DNA of 64,000 nucleotides from Jiangella mangrovi (GTDB lineage Bacteria; Actinomycetota; Actinomycetes; Jiangellales; Jiangellaceae). The notes beneath the pieces were generated by a model. It saw nothing but the letters and a program-made list of their open reading frames with translations. It was not told where the DNA came from and did not search any database. The stretch spans positions 372,001 through 436,000 of the forward strand of contig NZ_JACHMM010000001.1 in NCBI RefSeq assembly GCF_014204975.1, given 5' to 3'. Shown in pieces: positions 54,769 through 63,150 of the stretch. Within the stretch, counting starts at the first letter, position 1; the number at the start of each line of letters is the position of its first letter. The position numbers were made by a program, and so were the translations under genes.

Positions 54769-57741
54769 TCAGCCGCCGGAGGTGTCGCCGCCGGCGCCGG
54801 TCTCGCCACTGATGTCCTGAGCCGCGGCGATGGCGGCGTCGAGCCGCTCGAGCGCCTCGCCGTAGGCCGCCCAGTCGCCCGCCGCCTGCGCCTCGCGCGC
54901 ATCGGCCCAGGCCTGCTCGATGTCCTGGAGCGCCGCCGTGAGGTCGGCCGGCTGGGTGGGCGTGCCGGTCGGAGTCTCCGAGGGCGTCGGGGACTCCTCG
55001 TCGGTCGGCGGGGTCTCCTCGCCGCCCGGCGGCGTCTCTTCGACGATGCCGCCGTCCTCGTCGGTCTCGACGCCGGCCTCGCCCTCGAAGATCTGGTCGA
55101 GCGCCCCCTGCAGGGTGTCGTCGAAGCCGATGCTGTCGCCGAACTGGACGAGCACGCGGCGCAGCAGCGGGTAGGCCGCCTCGCCCGTGGCCCGGGCCAC
55201 GTAGACCGGCTGGACGTACAGCAGGCCGCCGCCGACGGGCAGGGTCAGCAGGTTGCCCAGCTGTGCCTCGGCGTCGCCGGAGCGCAGCAGTGTCAGCTCT
55301 TGTGCGACGTCGGCGTTGGACTCGAAGTCGTTGGCGACCTGGCCGGGACCGTCGATCTGCGTGTTGCTGGGCAGTCTGAGGATCTGCAGCTGGCCGTAGC
55401 CCTCGCTGCGGGCGTCGGCGTTGACCGCCATGAACGCGGCGAGGTTGGGCCGGCCCCGCGGGGTGTACGTGGTGGTGAGCGAGTACACCGCCGCGTCGGT
55501 CTCGGGCATCTGGATGCTCTGGTAGTACGGCGGCTGCTTGACGTCGATGTTCGAGGCCGGGTCGGCCGGGACCACCCAGCGGTCCTGGCCGCCGTAGAAC
55601 GTCGAGGCGTCGGTGACGTGGTACTGCTCGAGCATGTTGCGCTGCAGCTTGAACAGGTCCTCGGGGTAGCGCAGGTGGTCCATGAGCGGGGTCGGGATGT
55701 CCGACCGCGGCTTCACGGAGTCGGGGAACGCGTTCATCCACGCCTGCAGGACGGGGTCGGTGTCGTCCCACGCGTACAGCGTGACGGTGCCGTCGTAGGC
55801 GTCGACCGTGGCCTTCACCGAGTTGCGCACGTAGTTGATGAAGTCGTCGGGCTGCGCCGCCAGCGCCGGCCGGGCCGTGCGCGAGTCGCTGGTGGCCTCG
55901 CTGAGCGACACCCGCTGGCTGTACGGCAGCGAGTTCAGCGTGGTGTAGCCGTCGAGGATCCAGACGACGCGGCCGTCGACCACCGCCGGGAACGGGTTGA
56001 CGTCGACCGTGAGCCACGGCGCGACCTTCTCGACCCGCTGGCGCGGGTTGCGGTCGTAGAGCAGCCGCGACTCGTCGTTGATGCGGTCGGACAGCAGGAA
56101 GTTGGCCTCCTGGAACCGGGTGGCGTAGAGCAGCCGGTTCCAGAACGAGCCGATGGGCACGCCGCCCTCGCCGTCGTAGGTGTTGCGCCGCTCGCCGCCC
56201 GTCTCGGGGTCCTCGGGGATGTCGTACTCGACGGGGTCGGTGCCGTCGGGCGCACCGACGATGGAGTAGCCGGGCGAGTTCTCGCCGAAGTAGATGCGCG
56301 GCTCGTACTCGCCGAGAACGCCCTCGGTCGGGATGTCCTCCTCGGCGAAGGTGGGCGCGCCGTCGGACTCGCGGGTGTTGCCGTAGGCGGCCACCACGCC
56401 GAAGCCGTGGGTGTAGACGGTGTGCTCGTTGATCCAGTTGCGCTGCTCGGCCGGGATGCCGTCGGCGTCGACCTCGCGGACGGCGACCACCATGTCGCGC
56501 TCGCTGACGACCCCGGTGTCGGGGTCGGCGACGTTGTAGCGGTCGACGTCGAGCGGGTCGCTGAAGGAGTAGAAGCCACGCACCTGCTGCAGCTGCTGGA
56601 ACGCCGGCGGGATGACGATGGGGTCCATGAGCCGGATGCCGGGAATGGTGGCGGAGTCCTCGGCCAGCTGCCCCTCGGACACGTCCGTGGTGGCCCGGTA
56701 CTCGCTGGTCGCGACGTCCTCGATGCCGTAGGCGCTGCGGGTCGCCTCGATGTTGCGTTCGATGTACGGCGCCTCGCGGCTGGCCTCGCTGGGGCGCACC
56801 TGGAACTGCTGCACCAGGAACGGCCACAGCCCGCCCAGCAGCACCGCCGACAGGACCAGCAGGCCCAGCCCGATGCCCGGCAGGGTCCAGCTGCGCTGCC
56901 AGACGTTGACGAAGAACAGGATGGCGCAGATGGTCGCGACGAAGACCAGGATCGTCTTGGCCGGCAGGACGGCGTTGACGTCGGTGTACGAGGCGCCGGT
57001 GAAACGCTCGTTGTCCTTCATGACCAGCGCGTAGCGGTCGAGCCAGTAGGCCACGGCCTTGAGCAGCACGAACAGCCCGATGAGCACGGACAGGTGCGCC
57101 GTGGTGGCCGGGCTGACCTTCTGCCCCGCGGTCTGAAGCCGGATGCCACCGTAGATGTAGTGCGTGATGGCGGCGACGACGAGGCCCAGCACCACCACCG
57201 CGAACCCGTAGCTGACGACGTAGCGCCACCAGGGGTAGTCGAACGCGAAGAAGCCGAGGTCGACGCCGAACTGGGCATCGTTCTGGCCGAACTCGCCGCC
57301 GTTGCGCCAGAGCAGGAACGTCTGCCACTGCCCGGCCGCGCTGGCGCCCGCCATGATGGCGAGCAGGACGGCGGCCGCCGTCAGCACCCAGGTGCGGACG
57401 GGATCGATGGCGTCGCGGTAGCGGTCGAGGCTCTGCTGCTCGACGCTCATGGGCCGGTAGCGCGGCCGGACGCGGTACGCGACCATGCCGTTGACCACGA
57501 CCGAGGCGGCCATGAGAAGGCCGAAGACGACGAACAACCCGGATCGCGTGACCAGCTGAGTCGTGAAGACCTGGGTGAAGTCGACCGACTGGAACCACAG
57601 CCGGTCGGTCCAGAACGACACGATGAGCACGTACGACGCGATCAACACGCCGAGCACGATGAGCGTGGGCAGCAGCGCGCGCGAACGTCGTTGTGGCGCG
57701 CCGCGGAACGGTCCGGCGGGTCGGGGCATGTCCTGGCTCAC
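54769..57741 (-). CDS. UPF0182 family membrane protein
   Basis: A 990-residue protein of the UPF0182 (COG1615) family. About seven N-terminal spans (to about residue 310) precede a large extracytoplasmic domain, and the C-terminus is a Pro/Glu/Thr-rich acidic segment and a helical tail. Family-typical parts are DRLWFQSVDFTQVFTTQLVTRSGLF, YIERNIEATRSAYGIEDV, WVLDGYTTLNSLPYSQR (here WILDGYTTLNSLPYSQ) and NSVKATVDAYDGTVTLYAWD. The function is unknown; M. tuberculosis Rv3193c is a homologue and is also next to a PDZ protease. TAGTTT lies 7 nt before the GTG (57749-57754). It is divergent from the PPA1309-like gene. Confidence 0.93.
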   Translation of the reverse strand: MSQDMPRPAGPFRGAPQRRSRALLPTLIVLGVLIASYVLIVSFWTDRLWFQSVDFTQVFTTQLVTRSGLFVVFGLLMAASVVVNGMVAYRVRPRYRPMSVEQQSLDRYRDAIDPVRTWVLTAAAVLLAIMAGASAAGQWQTFLLWRNGGEFGQNDAQFGVDLGFFAFDYPWWRYVVSYGFAVVVLGLVVAAITHYIYGGIRLQTAGQKVSPATTAHLSVLIGLFVLLKAVAYWLDRYALVMKDNERFTGASYTDVNAVLPAKTILVFVATICAILFFVNVWQRSWTLPGIGLGLLVLSAVLLGGLWPFLVQQFQVRPSEASREAPYIERNIEATRSAYGIEDVATSEYRATTDVSEGQLAEDSATIPGIRLMDPIVIPPAFQQLQQVRGFYSFSDPLDVDRYNVADPDTGVVSERDMVVAVREVDADGIPAEQRNWINEHTVYTHGFGVVAAYGNTRESDGAPTFAEEDIPTEGVLGEYEPRIYFGENSPGYSIVGAPDGTDPVEYDIPEDPETGGERRNTYDGEGGVPIGSFWNRLLYATRFQEANFLLSDRINDESRLLYDRNPRQRVEKVAPWLTVDVNPFPAVVDGRVVWILDGYTTLNSLPYSQRVSLSEATSDSRTARPALAAQPDDFINYVRNSVKATVDAYDGTVTLYAWDDTDPVLQAWMNAFPDSVKPRSDIPTPLMDHLRYPEDLFKLQRNMLEQYHVTDASTFYGGQDRWVVPADPASNIDVKQPPYYQSIQMPETDAAVYSLTTTYTPRGRPNLAAFMAVNADARSEGYGQLQILRLPSNTQIDGPGQVANDFESNADVAQELTLLRSGDAEAQLGNLLTLPVGGGLLYVQPVYVARATGEAAYPLLRRVLVQFGDSIGFDDTLQGALDQIFEGEAGVETDEDGGIVEETPPGGEETPPTDEESPTPSETPTGTPTQPADLTAALQDIEQAWADAREAQAAGDWAAYGEALERLDAAIAAAQDISGETGAGGDTSGG

Positions 57742-57748
57742 CCCTGGA

Positions 57749-57754
57749 AAACTA
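57749..57754 (-). promoter_or_regulatory. -10 element TAGTTT of the UPF0182 gene (leaderless type)
   Basis: TAGTTT on the minus strand, then 7 nt, then GTG at 57741. On the opposite strand GACGAT before ATG 57891 may serve the PPA1309-like gene. Confidence 0.55.
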
Positions 57755-57890
57755 TCTCACCGTGCTGCGAGGTTCCGACTCGCGGTCGAAACATCGCTGT
57801 CGGCGGACGGTTCTGGGCGAACCGTGACCAGTTCGTCGCCCGGTCGTGACCGGTTTCCCCGGCCGTCGCCGCCCGTGCGACGATGCCACC

Positions 57891-58415
57891 ATGAGCAGCA
57901 ACGACCAGCCGAACGCGCTCGTGCGCGCCATCGCGGAGATCGAACAGCACGTCCGCGGCGACGGCTGGGACCAGCCGGCCCGGCTGTACGCGCTGGCGTC
58001 CACCAACGACCTGCTGACGCGCGAACCCGACCTCGCGGCACGCATCGGCATCGAGGCGGACTCCCCGGCCGACTCGCTCACACCCATCGAGCAGGACGTC
58101 GCCGGCCGGCCCATCGAGGACCTGCTGGTCGAGATCACCTGGCCCGACACCGTCGCCGGCTGCGCTCTGGTGCTCGAGCGCATCGTGCTGCCGCCCGGCG
58201 CCGAGGAGCAGATGCCCGACGACGACGGCGCCGCCGCCAGCTGGGCGCAGCAGCACCCCGACCGGTCGGACGTCCGCGTGGTGGTCGGCGTCATGCGCGA
58301 CGGCACCCGCGCCTCTGTCCTGCGCATCCGCGGCCACGAGGCCGACGACGAGCTGATCCGCGGCGCCGAACTGTCGCCCGAGCTCGGCAACGCCCTGGCC
58401 GAGACCTTCAGCTGA
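57891..58415 (+). CDS. PPA1309-like protein
   Basis: A 174-residue soluble protein. It contains ALVRAIAEIEQHVRGDGWDQPARLYALASTNDLL (about residues 10-43), EDLLVEITWPDTVAGCALVLERIVLPPGAEE and VVGVMRDGTRASVLRIRGHEADDELIRG. These match the PPA1309 family of actinobacteria. Function unknown. It sits, as in relatives, between UPF0182 and the PDZ-Lon protease. ATG 57891 is the likely start, with GACGAT 6-7 nt upstream. A family C palindrome follows. Confidence 0.85.
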   Translation: MSSNDQPNALVRAIAEIEQHVRGDGWDQPARLYALASTNDLLTREPDLAARIGIEADSPADSLTPIEQDVAGRPIEDLLVEITWPDTVAGCALVLERIVLPPGAEEQMPDDDGAAASWAQQHPDRSDVRVVVGVMRDGTRASVLRIRGHEADDELIRGAELSPELGNALAETFS

Positions 58416-58430
58416 GGTTGGGTGGGCTCC

Positions 58431-58530
58431 GTCCTGGTCTGATGTCACGTCCTGGTCCTCAGTCACGCGTTCGGGCCGAATTCGGCCGTTTCGCGTGACG
58501 CCAGACCAGCACGTGACGGCAGACCAGGAC
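58431..58530. repeat. Intergenic palindrome family C, copy 2
   Basis: GTCCTGGTCTG...CAGACCAGGAC encloses GTCACGTCCTGGTC / GACCAGCACGTGAC and the inner GTCACGCG / CGCGTGAC. It closely matches copy 1 at 51142 and again lies between convergent genes. Confidence 0.85.
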
Positions 58531-58591
58531 GCAGTCACCCACCCGTCGCCAGATGCCCCTCACCCAACCCCCACGAACCCTGAGAACGACC

Positions 58592-59644
58592 TCAGGACGA
58601 GGGGCAGGTGGCGAGGTCGTCGGTGTCGCCGGCGACGAAGGACTCGATGGTGCTGACGGCGTCGTCGAGGGTTTCGATGGGGACGACCCGCATGTCGCCG
58701 TTGTTGCCGCCGACCGCCTCGTCGCAGTTGCTGGCCGGGGCGAGGAAGAGCTCGGCGCCGTCGTGGTTGGCGGCGGCGATCTTCTGCTGGATGCCGCCGA
58801 TGGCGCCGACCTGGCCGTCGGGGCTGATCTCGCCGGTGCCGGCGATGTGGTTGCCGTCGAGGAGCGCGCCCGGCGTGAGGGTGTCGTAGATGGCGACGGC
58901 GAAGATCATGCCGGCGCTGGGGCCGCCGATGCGCTCGTCGATGCCGATCTGGATGTCGACGGGCAGGTCGAAGCCGGGCGTGGGGCTGAAGCCGACCAGC
59001 GCGCGGCCGTCGTCCTCGGCGGGGATGGTGGTGATGTCCTCGGTCAGCTCCTCGCCGTCGCGGTCGACGACGAACTGGACGGTCTCGCCGGGCTCGTGCG
59101 CGGTGACGGCGTCGACGACGTCCTGGGGGGCGGCGACCGGGGTGCCGTCGACGGACACCACGACGTCGCCCGGCTCGAGGACGCCGTCGGCCGGTGCGCC
59201 CTCGACGACGGCGTCGACGACCACCTTCTCGGGGACGTCGTAGCCGAGCTTGCGCAGCGCGGCCACCTCGGCGTTCTGCTGCGAGTTGGCCAGCATGGCG
59301 GCGTTCTGCTGCCGCGACTGCTCGGCCGTGGTGCCCTCGGGGTAGACCAGTTCGCGCGGGACGACCGCGCGGTCGGGGTCGAGCCAGGCCCGCAGCGCCG
59401 TCAGGAGGTCCAGCTCGGCGTCGGCCGACGTGACCCCGACCGTCGTGAGGTCGAGCACGCCCTCGGTGGGGAAGGTGTCGGCGCCCTCGACCCGGATGAC
59501 CTGCTGGCCGTTCCACTCACCGAGCGTGTCCTCGACCGGGCCCGGCGAGTAGACGACGTAGGGCAGGCTGAACAGGGAGGCGACCGCGACGAGCGCGACG
59601 ATCAGGGCACCGGCGACGGCGAGCGTCGCGGATCGGCGGGTCAT
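58592..59644 (-). CDS. PDZ domain-containing Lon-like (S16) serine protease, YlbL type
   Basis: A 350-residue membrane-anchored protease. An N-terminal signal-anchor (about 7-33) is followed by a PDZ domain (about 135-215, VVVDAVVEGAPADGVLEPGDVVVSVDGTPV). The S16 domain has the catalytic Ser in GGPSAGMIFAVAIYD (about 258-272) and the Lys in GAIGGIQQKIAAANHDG (about 296-312). The Ser-Lys dyad is intact. The active site should face outside. M. tuberculosis Rv3194c is a homologue, also beside UPF0182 and DUF2342 genes. The order here adds an ECF sigma pair, moaE and an SDR in between. Confidence 0.92.
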   Translation of the reverse strand: MTRRSATLAVAGALIVALVAVASLFSLPYVVYSPGPVEDTLGEWNGQQVIRVEGADTFPTEGVLDLTTVGVTSADAELDLLTALRAWLDPDRAVVPRELVYPEGTTAEQSRQQNAAMLANSQQNAEVAALRKLGYDVPEKVVVDAVVEGAPADGVLEPGDVVVSVDGTPVAAPQDVVDAVTAHEPGETVQFVVDRDGEELTEDITTIPAEDDGRALVGFSPTPGFDLPVDIQIGIDERIGGPSAGMIFAVAIYDTLTPGALLDGNHIAGTGEISPDGQVGAIGGIQQKIAAANHDGAELFLAPASNCDEAVGGNNGDMRVVPIETLDDAVSTIESFVAGDTDDLATCPSS

Positions 59645-59698
59645 CGGTGTGGACGGTCCTCACGGTGAACGAGTGTCGACACCGTAAAGAGTACGTGG

Positions 59699-60964
59699 TC
59701 AGCCCACCTCTACTGTGAGCCCGGCCTTCGCGGCGCGTACGACGGCGTCGACCTGATCCTCGAGCCAGGCCTCGATCCGCTCGCGCCGCTCCGCCGTGGT
59801 GTCCTCGGTGTCGGAAACCGAGAGGGTGACCCGGATCCACCGGTCGTCGGTCCCGGTCATCACCATGAGGTCGGTGCCGTACCCGCGCACCGCGTATGGC
59901 CCATCGAGGGCATTGCTGGCCCGCTGGAGGTGCACCGTCTGGCCGTCGAGTCCGGTCGTCGTGGTGCAGGGCTGCGTGATGCGGCCCTTCTCCTCCATGG
60001 CGACGCAGTGCTCGGCCATGCTCAGCTCCGGCCCGAACTCCATGAGGTTCGCGGTCACGACGATCCCGCTGGGGAGCAGCGAGGTGACGGCGGGTCCCGC
60101 CTCGGCCGTCTCGCCCAGGCCGGGAGTCCAGCCCGCGCCGAGTTCGTCGGCCAGCACCTGCGCCGCTTCGGACGTCTCCTGCGGCCCGGGATCCTCCGGC
60201 GGCGCGGGCGGCTCGACGCCGGCGGTCAGCTCGGCCCAGACGCCGTCGGTGACGACGCCGGCGAGCTGGTCCGTGGAGAACGGCGGCTCGGCGCGGGTCG
60301 GCTCGGACTGCTTCTCGGTCGGCGTGTTCATGACGGCGAGATAGACCGTCAGGCCGTCCGGCGAGACGGCCGTGGCATGCGCCTGCAGCCGGTCCGGCTC
60401 GCGGTCGGGCTGCGGGTAGTAGGGCCCGGCCTCCAGTCGCAGCGTGGTGCCGTCGCCGAGCGCCTCGACCTCGCAGGTGCCTCCGTTGAGGATGACGGGG
60501 CAGCCCGGATCGGGCTCGGTCTCCATGGACACCGAGCCGCTCACCCAGCTCGCGCCGGAGCCGTCGTCCCAGACGAAGTCGACCCAGGCCGAGTTCGACT
60601 CGAGGCTGCTCGCGTTGGCCTCAGTGATCTCGCCGGGCGGGAGCAGGGCGACCACGGCGTCGAGGACGGCGTCGGGGTCGATCTCACGCGTCGGATCGGC
60701 CTGCACGGGCACGGCGGGCGACCCCGCGACGGGACTGTCGTGACCGCTGCCGCCGTCGTCGCCGCTGAGGAGCGGGACCGCGAGCACCGTGCCGGCGCCG
60801 GCGACGACGACCAGCGCCGCCCCGCCGACGGCGATCCGGGCGCGGTGCCGCCGCCGCAGCTCCTGGCCGCGGGCGAGCCCACCGGCCACGAGGCCGGCGA
60901 CGGGCGGATCGATCTGCAGCGCCTCGGCGCGCATCTCCAGCTCGATCTGGTCTTCGAAGGTCAA
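59699..60964 (-). CDS. Single-span membrane protein, likely partner (anti-sigma) of the adjacent ECF sigma factor
   Basis: A 421-residue protein. A cytoplasmic N-terminus of about 43 residues (TFEDQIELEMRAEALQIDPP...RRRHRAR) is followed by one membrane span (about 44-66, IAVGGAALVVVAGAGTVLAVPLL) and a large outside domain with repeated beta-like segments. There is no zinc-finger motif. It starts at TTG 1 nt after the sigma stop, with GAGGTGAG upstream, so it is coupled. Membrane proteins in this position usually hold the sigma factor. I recognise no named family, so the role is inferred from layout. Confidence 0.6.
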   Translation of the reverse strand: MTFEDQIELEMRAEALQIDPPVAGLVAGGLARGQELRRRHRARIAVGGAALVVVAGAGTVLAVPLLSGDDGGSGHDSPVAGSPAVPVQADPTREIDPDAVLDAVVALLPPGEITEANASSLESNSAWVDFVWDDGSGASWVSGSVSMETEPDPGCPVILNGGTCEVEALGDGTTLRLEAGPYYPQPDREPDRLQAHATAVSPDGLTVYLAVMNTPTEKQSEPTRAEPPFSTDQLAGVVTDGVWAELTAGVEPPAPPEDPGPQETSEAAQVLADELGAGWTPGLGETAEAGPAVTSLLPSGIVVTANLMEFGPELSMAEHCVAMEEKGRITQPCTTTTGLDGQTVHLQRASNALDGPYAVRGYGTDLMVMTGTDDRWIRVTLSVSDTEDTTAERRERIEAWLEDQVDAVVRAAKAGLTVEVG

Positions 60965-60965
60965 C

Positions 60966-61487
60966 TCAGCTCACCTCGTTCTGGGCGGGGCGGGGATCGG
61001 GCCACCGGATGCCGTCGCCGAGGACGGAGCGCAGCCGCTCGAGCGCGCGGAAGCTGCGCGACCGGACGGCGCCGGCGGACAGGCCGAGCTCGGCCGCGGT
61101 CTCCTCGACGCTGCGGTCCTCCCAGTAGCGCAGGACGAGGACCACGCGGTCCTTCGGCTCCAGCCGGGCCAGCGCGTCGATGAGGGTGATCCGCAGCGCG
61201 ACGTCGACCTCGGGGACGGCGACCTCGGGCACGGTGTCGGTGGGGTGCTCCGCCGCCCGCCGACGGCGCCGGTGCGTGATGTAGGTGCGCACCAGCGTCG
61301 TGCGAGCGTAGGCGAGCGGGTCGTCGGGTCGCGACCGCTTCGTCCACGCCCGGTAGACCTTGCCGAGGGTCTCTTGCACGAGATCCTCGGCCAGGTGCCA
61401 GTCGCCGGTCAGCAGCCAGGCCGTCCGGAACAACCGGCCGCTGCACGCCGTGGCGAACTCCATGAAGCCTTCCGCACTGCCGGCCAC
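60966..61487 (-). CDS. ECF sigma factor, SigE-family type (actinobacterial)
   Basis: A 173-residue sigma factor. Region 2 is [41 protein letters not shown] (about residues 8-48), and region 4 is ALARLEPKDRVVLVLRYWEDRSVEETAAELGLSAGAVRSRSFRALERLR (about 115-163). This is the short 'SigE family' group common in Streptomyces and relatives. GTG 61487 is chosen because GGAGG lies 4 nt upstream; the frame extends to 61562. It is followed 1 nt later by the membrane partner gene. Confidence 0.88.
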   Translation of the reverse strand: MAGSAEGFMEFATACSGRLFRTAWLLTGDWHLAEDLVQETLGKVYRAWTKRSRPDDPLAYARTTLVRTYITHRRRRRAAEHPTDTVPEVAVPEVDVALRITLIDALARLEPKDRVVLVLRYWEDRSVEETAAELGLSAGAVRSRSFRALERLRSVLGDGIRWPDPRPAQNEVS

Positions 61488-61543
61488 TCGGCCTCCGTTC
61501 GTCGTCCTCACCCAGACAGACGCGATGAGGAGGCCGGGACGTT

Positions 61544-61966
61544 TCAGGGCGAGCCGACCCACTCCTCGCCGCCGTCGTCGAAGCGCTGGTGCTTCCAGAT
61601 GGGCACCTGAGCCTTGAGGTCGTCGATGAGCTGGCGGCAGGCGGCGAACGCCTCCTGCCGGTGGTCGGCGGCGACCGCGACGACGACGGCGATGTCGCCG
61701 ATCTCGAGGTGGCCGACGCGGTGGACGGCGGCCAGCGCCCGCAGGTGGGTGTCGGCGGCGACCTTCTCGGCGACGGTCCGCAGGGTCTCGCCCGCGGAGG
61801 GATGCGCCTCGTAGTCGAGGCTGGTGACGTCACGGCCGCCGTCGAGCTCGCGGACCGTGCCGATGAAGACGACGGTGCCGCCGGCGCCACGGTCGGACAC
61901 GGCGGCCAGGACCTCGTCGACGGAGAGCGGGTCGGGCCGCACGTCGAGCAGTCTGATGACATCCAT
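61544..61966 (-). CDS. moaE: Molybdopterin synthase catalytic subunit
   Basis: A 140-residue MoaE, which uses thiocarboxylated MoaD to insert sulfur into cyclic pyranopterin. It has GAGGTVVFIGTVRELDGGRDVTSLDYEAHPS (about residues 28-58), HRVGHLEIGDIAVVVAVAADHRQEAFAACRQLIDDLKAQVPIWKHQRFDDG with the catalytic Lys (VPIWK). The length is normal. Start ATG 61966, 2 nt after the SDR stop, with GAGG upstream, so it is coupled to that gene. No other moa gene is in the window. Confidence 0.93.
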   Translation of the reverse strand: MDVIRLLDVRPDPLSVDEVLAAVSDRGAGGTVVFIGTVRELDGGRDVTSLDYEAHPSAGETLRTVAEKVAADTHLRALAAVHRVGHLEIGDIAVVVAVAADHRQEAFAACRQLIDDLKAQVPIWKHQRFDDGGEEWVGSP

Positions 61967-61968
61967 GG

Positions 61969-63075
61969 TCACGTCCTCTTCCGGCGGCGCGCCTTGCGGA
62001 CGACGACGGCCGTCCCCAGGATCGCGACGGTGGCACCGGCGGCGCCGATGGTGGCGGCCGTGGCGGCGTCGCGCTTGCCGATGCGCCGCGACGCCAGCGC
62101 GTGTCGTCCGCCGACCTCGTCCATGAGCGCCCGCAGCGCCTCGGCGTTGTCGTGCGCGGGCTGCCAGCCGGCCTTGCGCAGGCGCTCGCCGGCGACCACC
62201 CACGGCCGGGTGACGAAGTGCAGCTCGCTGGCCGGCGCCGGGGTGACGCCGAGCCGGTGCAGCCGCTGCGCGGTGCCGAACGCGAACGACGCGGGCAGCT
62301 CGATGCGGCTGCGGCCGGAGAGCTCCTCGAGCGTCGCCTGGTCGAGGTGGCCCTCGCTGCCGACGGCGAGCGGCCCGGCGACGTCGTTCAGGACCACGTA
62401 CTCGAGCGCCGACGCGAGGTCGTCGACGTGGCAGAACTGCCAGGCCGGCTCGCTGCCGCGGACGACCAGCAGACGGGGCGCCTCGAAGTGGCGGGTCAGG
62501 ACGGTGTCGACGCCCGGCCCGACGACGGCGGCCGGCCGGACCACCGTCACGGACATGCCGGGGTGCGACCGCGGCGCCCGCGCGCAGAGGTCCTCGATCT
62601 CGAGCAGGTCGCTGATGATCGAGCCGTCGGGCTCGGCCTTCAACGGGGCGTCCTCGTCGAGCGGGACCGGGTTCTCGGCCTGGGCGCCGTAGACCATGGC
62701 ACTGGTGACGGCGACGAGGTGGCGCACGCCGGCCGCGGCGGACGCCGTCAGGATGGTCTGCGTGCCGCGCACGTTGCGGTGCGAGCGGACGGCGGGGTCG
62801 TCGGTGATGCCGATGTCGACGGCGGTGTGCACGACGGCGTCGACTCCGGCCAGCCGCGTGACGATGGCGGGGTCGGTGAGATCCATCACGCGCCACGTGA
62901 CGCCGTCGACGTCGCCGCGGGAGTCGTCGAGGCCCACGACCTCGGCGACGTCGTCGCTGGCCGCGAGGCGCGCGGCCAGCAGCCGGCCGACGCCGGACGC
63001 CGCGCCGGTGACGGCCACCACCAGCCCGTCGGCACCGTTGCGCCCAGCGCGAACCCCGCGCGGCTGTCTGCCCAC
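61969..63075 (-). CDS. Atypical NAD-dependent epimerase/dehydratase (extended SDR) with C-terminal membrane anchor
   Basis: A 368-residue protein. The Rossmann motif is VVAVTGAASGVGRLLAARL (about residues 19-37), followed by VHTAVDIGITDD and VTSAMVYGAQAENPVPL. Where most extended SDRs have Y-x-x-x-K, this one reads SDLLEIEDLC, so the usual catalytic pair is missing. The C-terminus has a hydrophobic helix (AATAATIGAAGATVAILGTAVVV) and a basic end (RKARRRKRT), giving a tail anchor. GTG 63075 has AAGGGG 6 nt upstream; ATG 63108 is also in frame. It precedes moaE and is divergent from the DUF2342 gene. Confidence 0.8.
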   Translation of the reverse strand: MGRQPRGVRAGRNGADGLVVAVTGAASGVGRLLAARLAASDDVAEVVGLDDSRGDVDGVTWRVMDLTDPAIVTRLAGVDAVVHTAVDIGITDDPAVRSHRNVRGTQTILTASAAAGVRHLVAVTSAMVYGAQAENPVPLDEDAPLKAEPDGSIISDLLEIEDLCARAPRSHPGMSVTVVRPAAVVGPGVDTVLTRHFEAPRLLVVRGSEPAWQFCHVDDLASALEYVVLNDVAGPLAVGSEGHLDQATLEELSGRSRIELPASFAFGTAQRLHRLGVTPAPASELHFVTRPWVVAGERLRKAGWQPAHDNAEALRALMDEVGGRHALASRRIGKRDAATAATIGAAGATVAILGTAVVVRKARRRKRT

Positions 63076-63150
63076 GAATTCCCCTTCAACGACTACCGTG
63101 GAACGCATGAGGCGCTCCCGAACGCTTCCCATCCTGCCCGAGGCGCTGCC

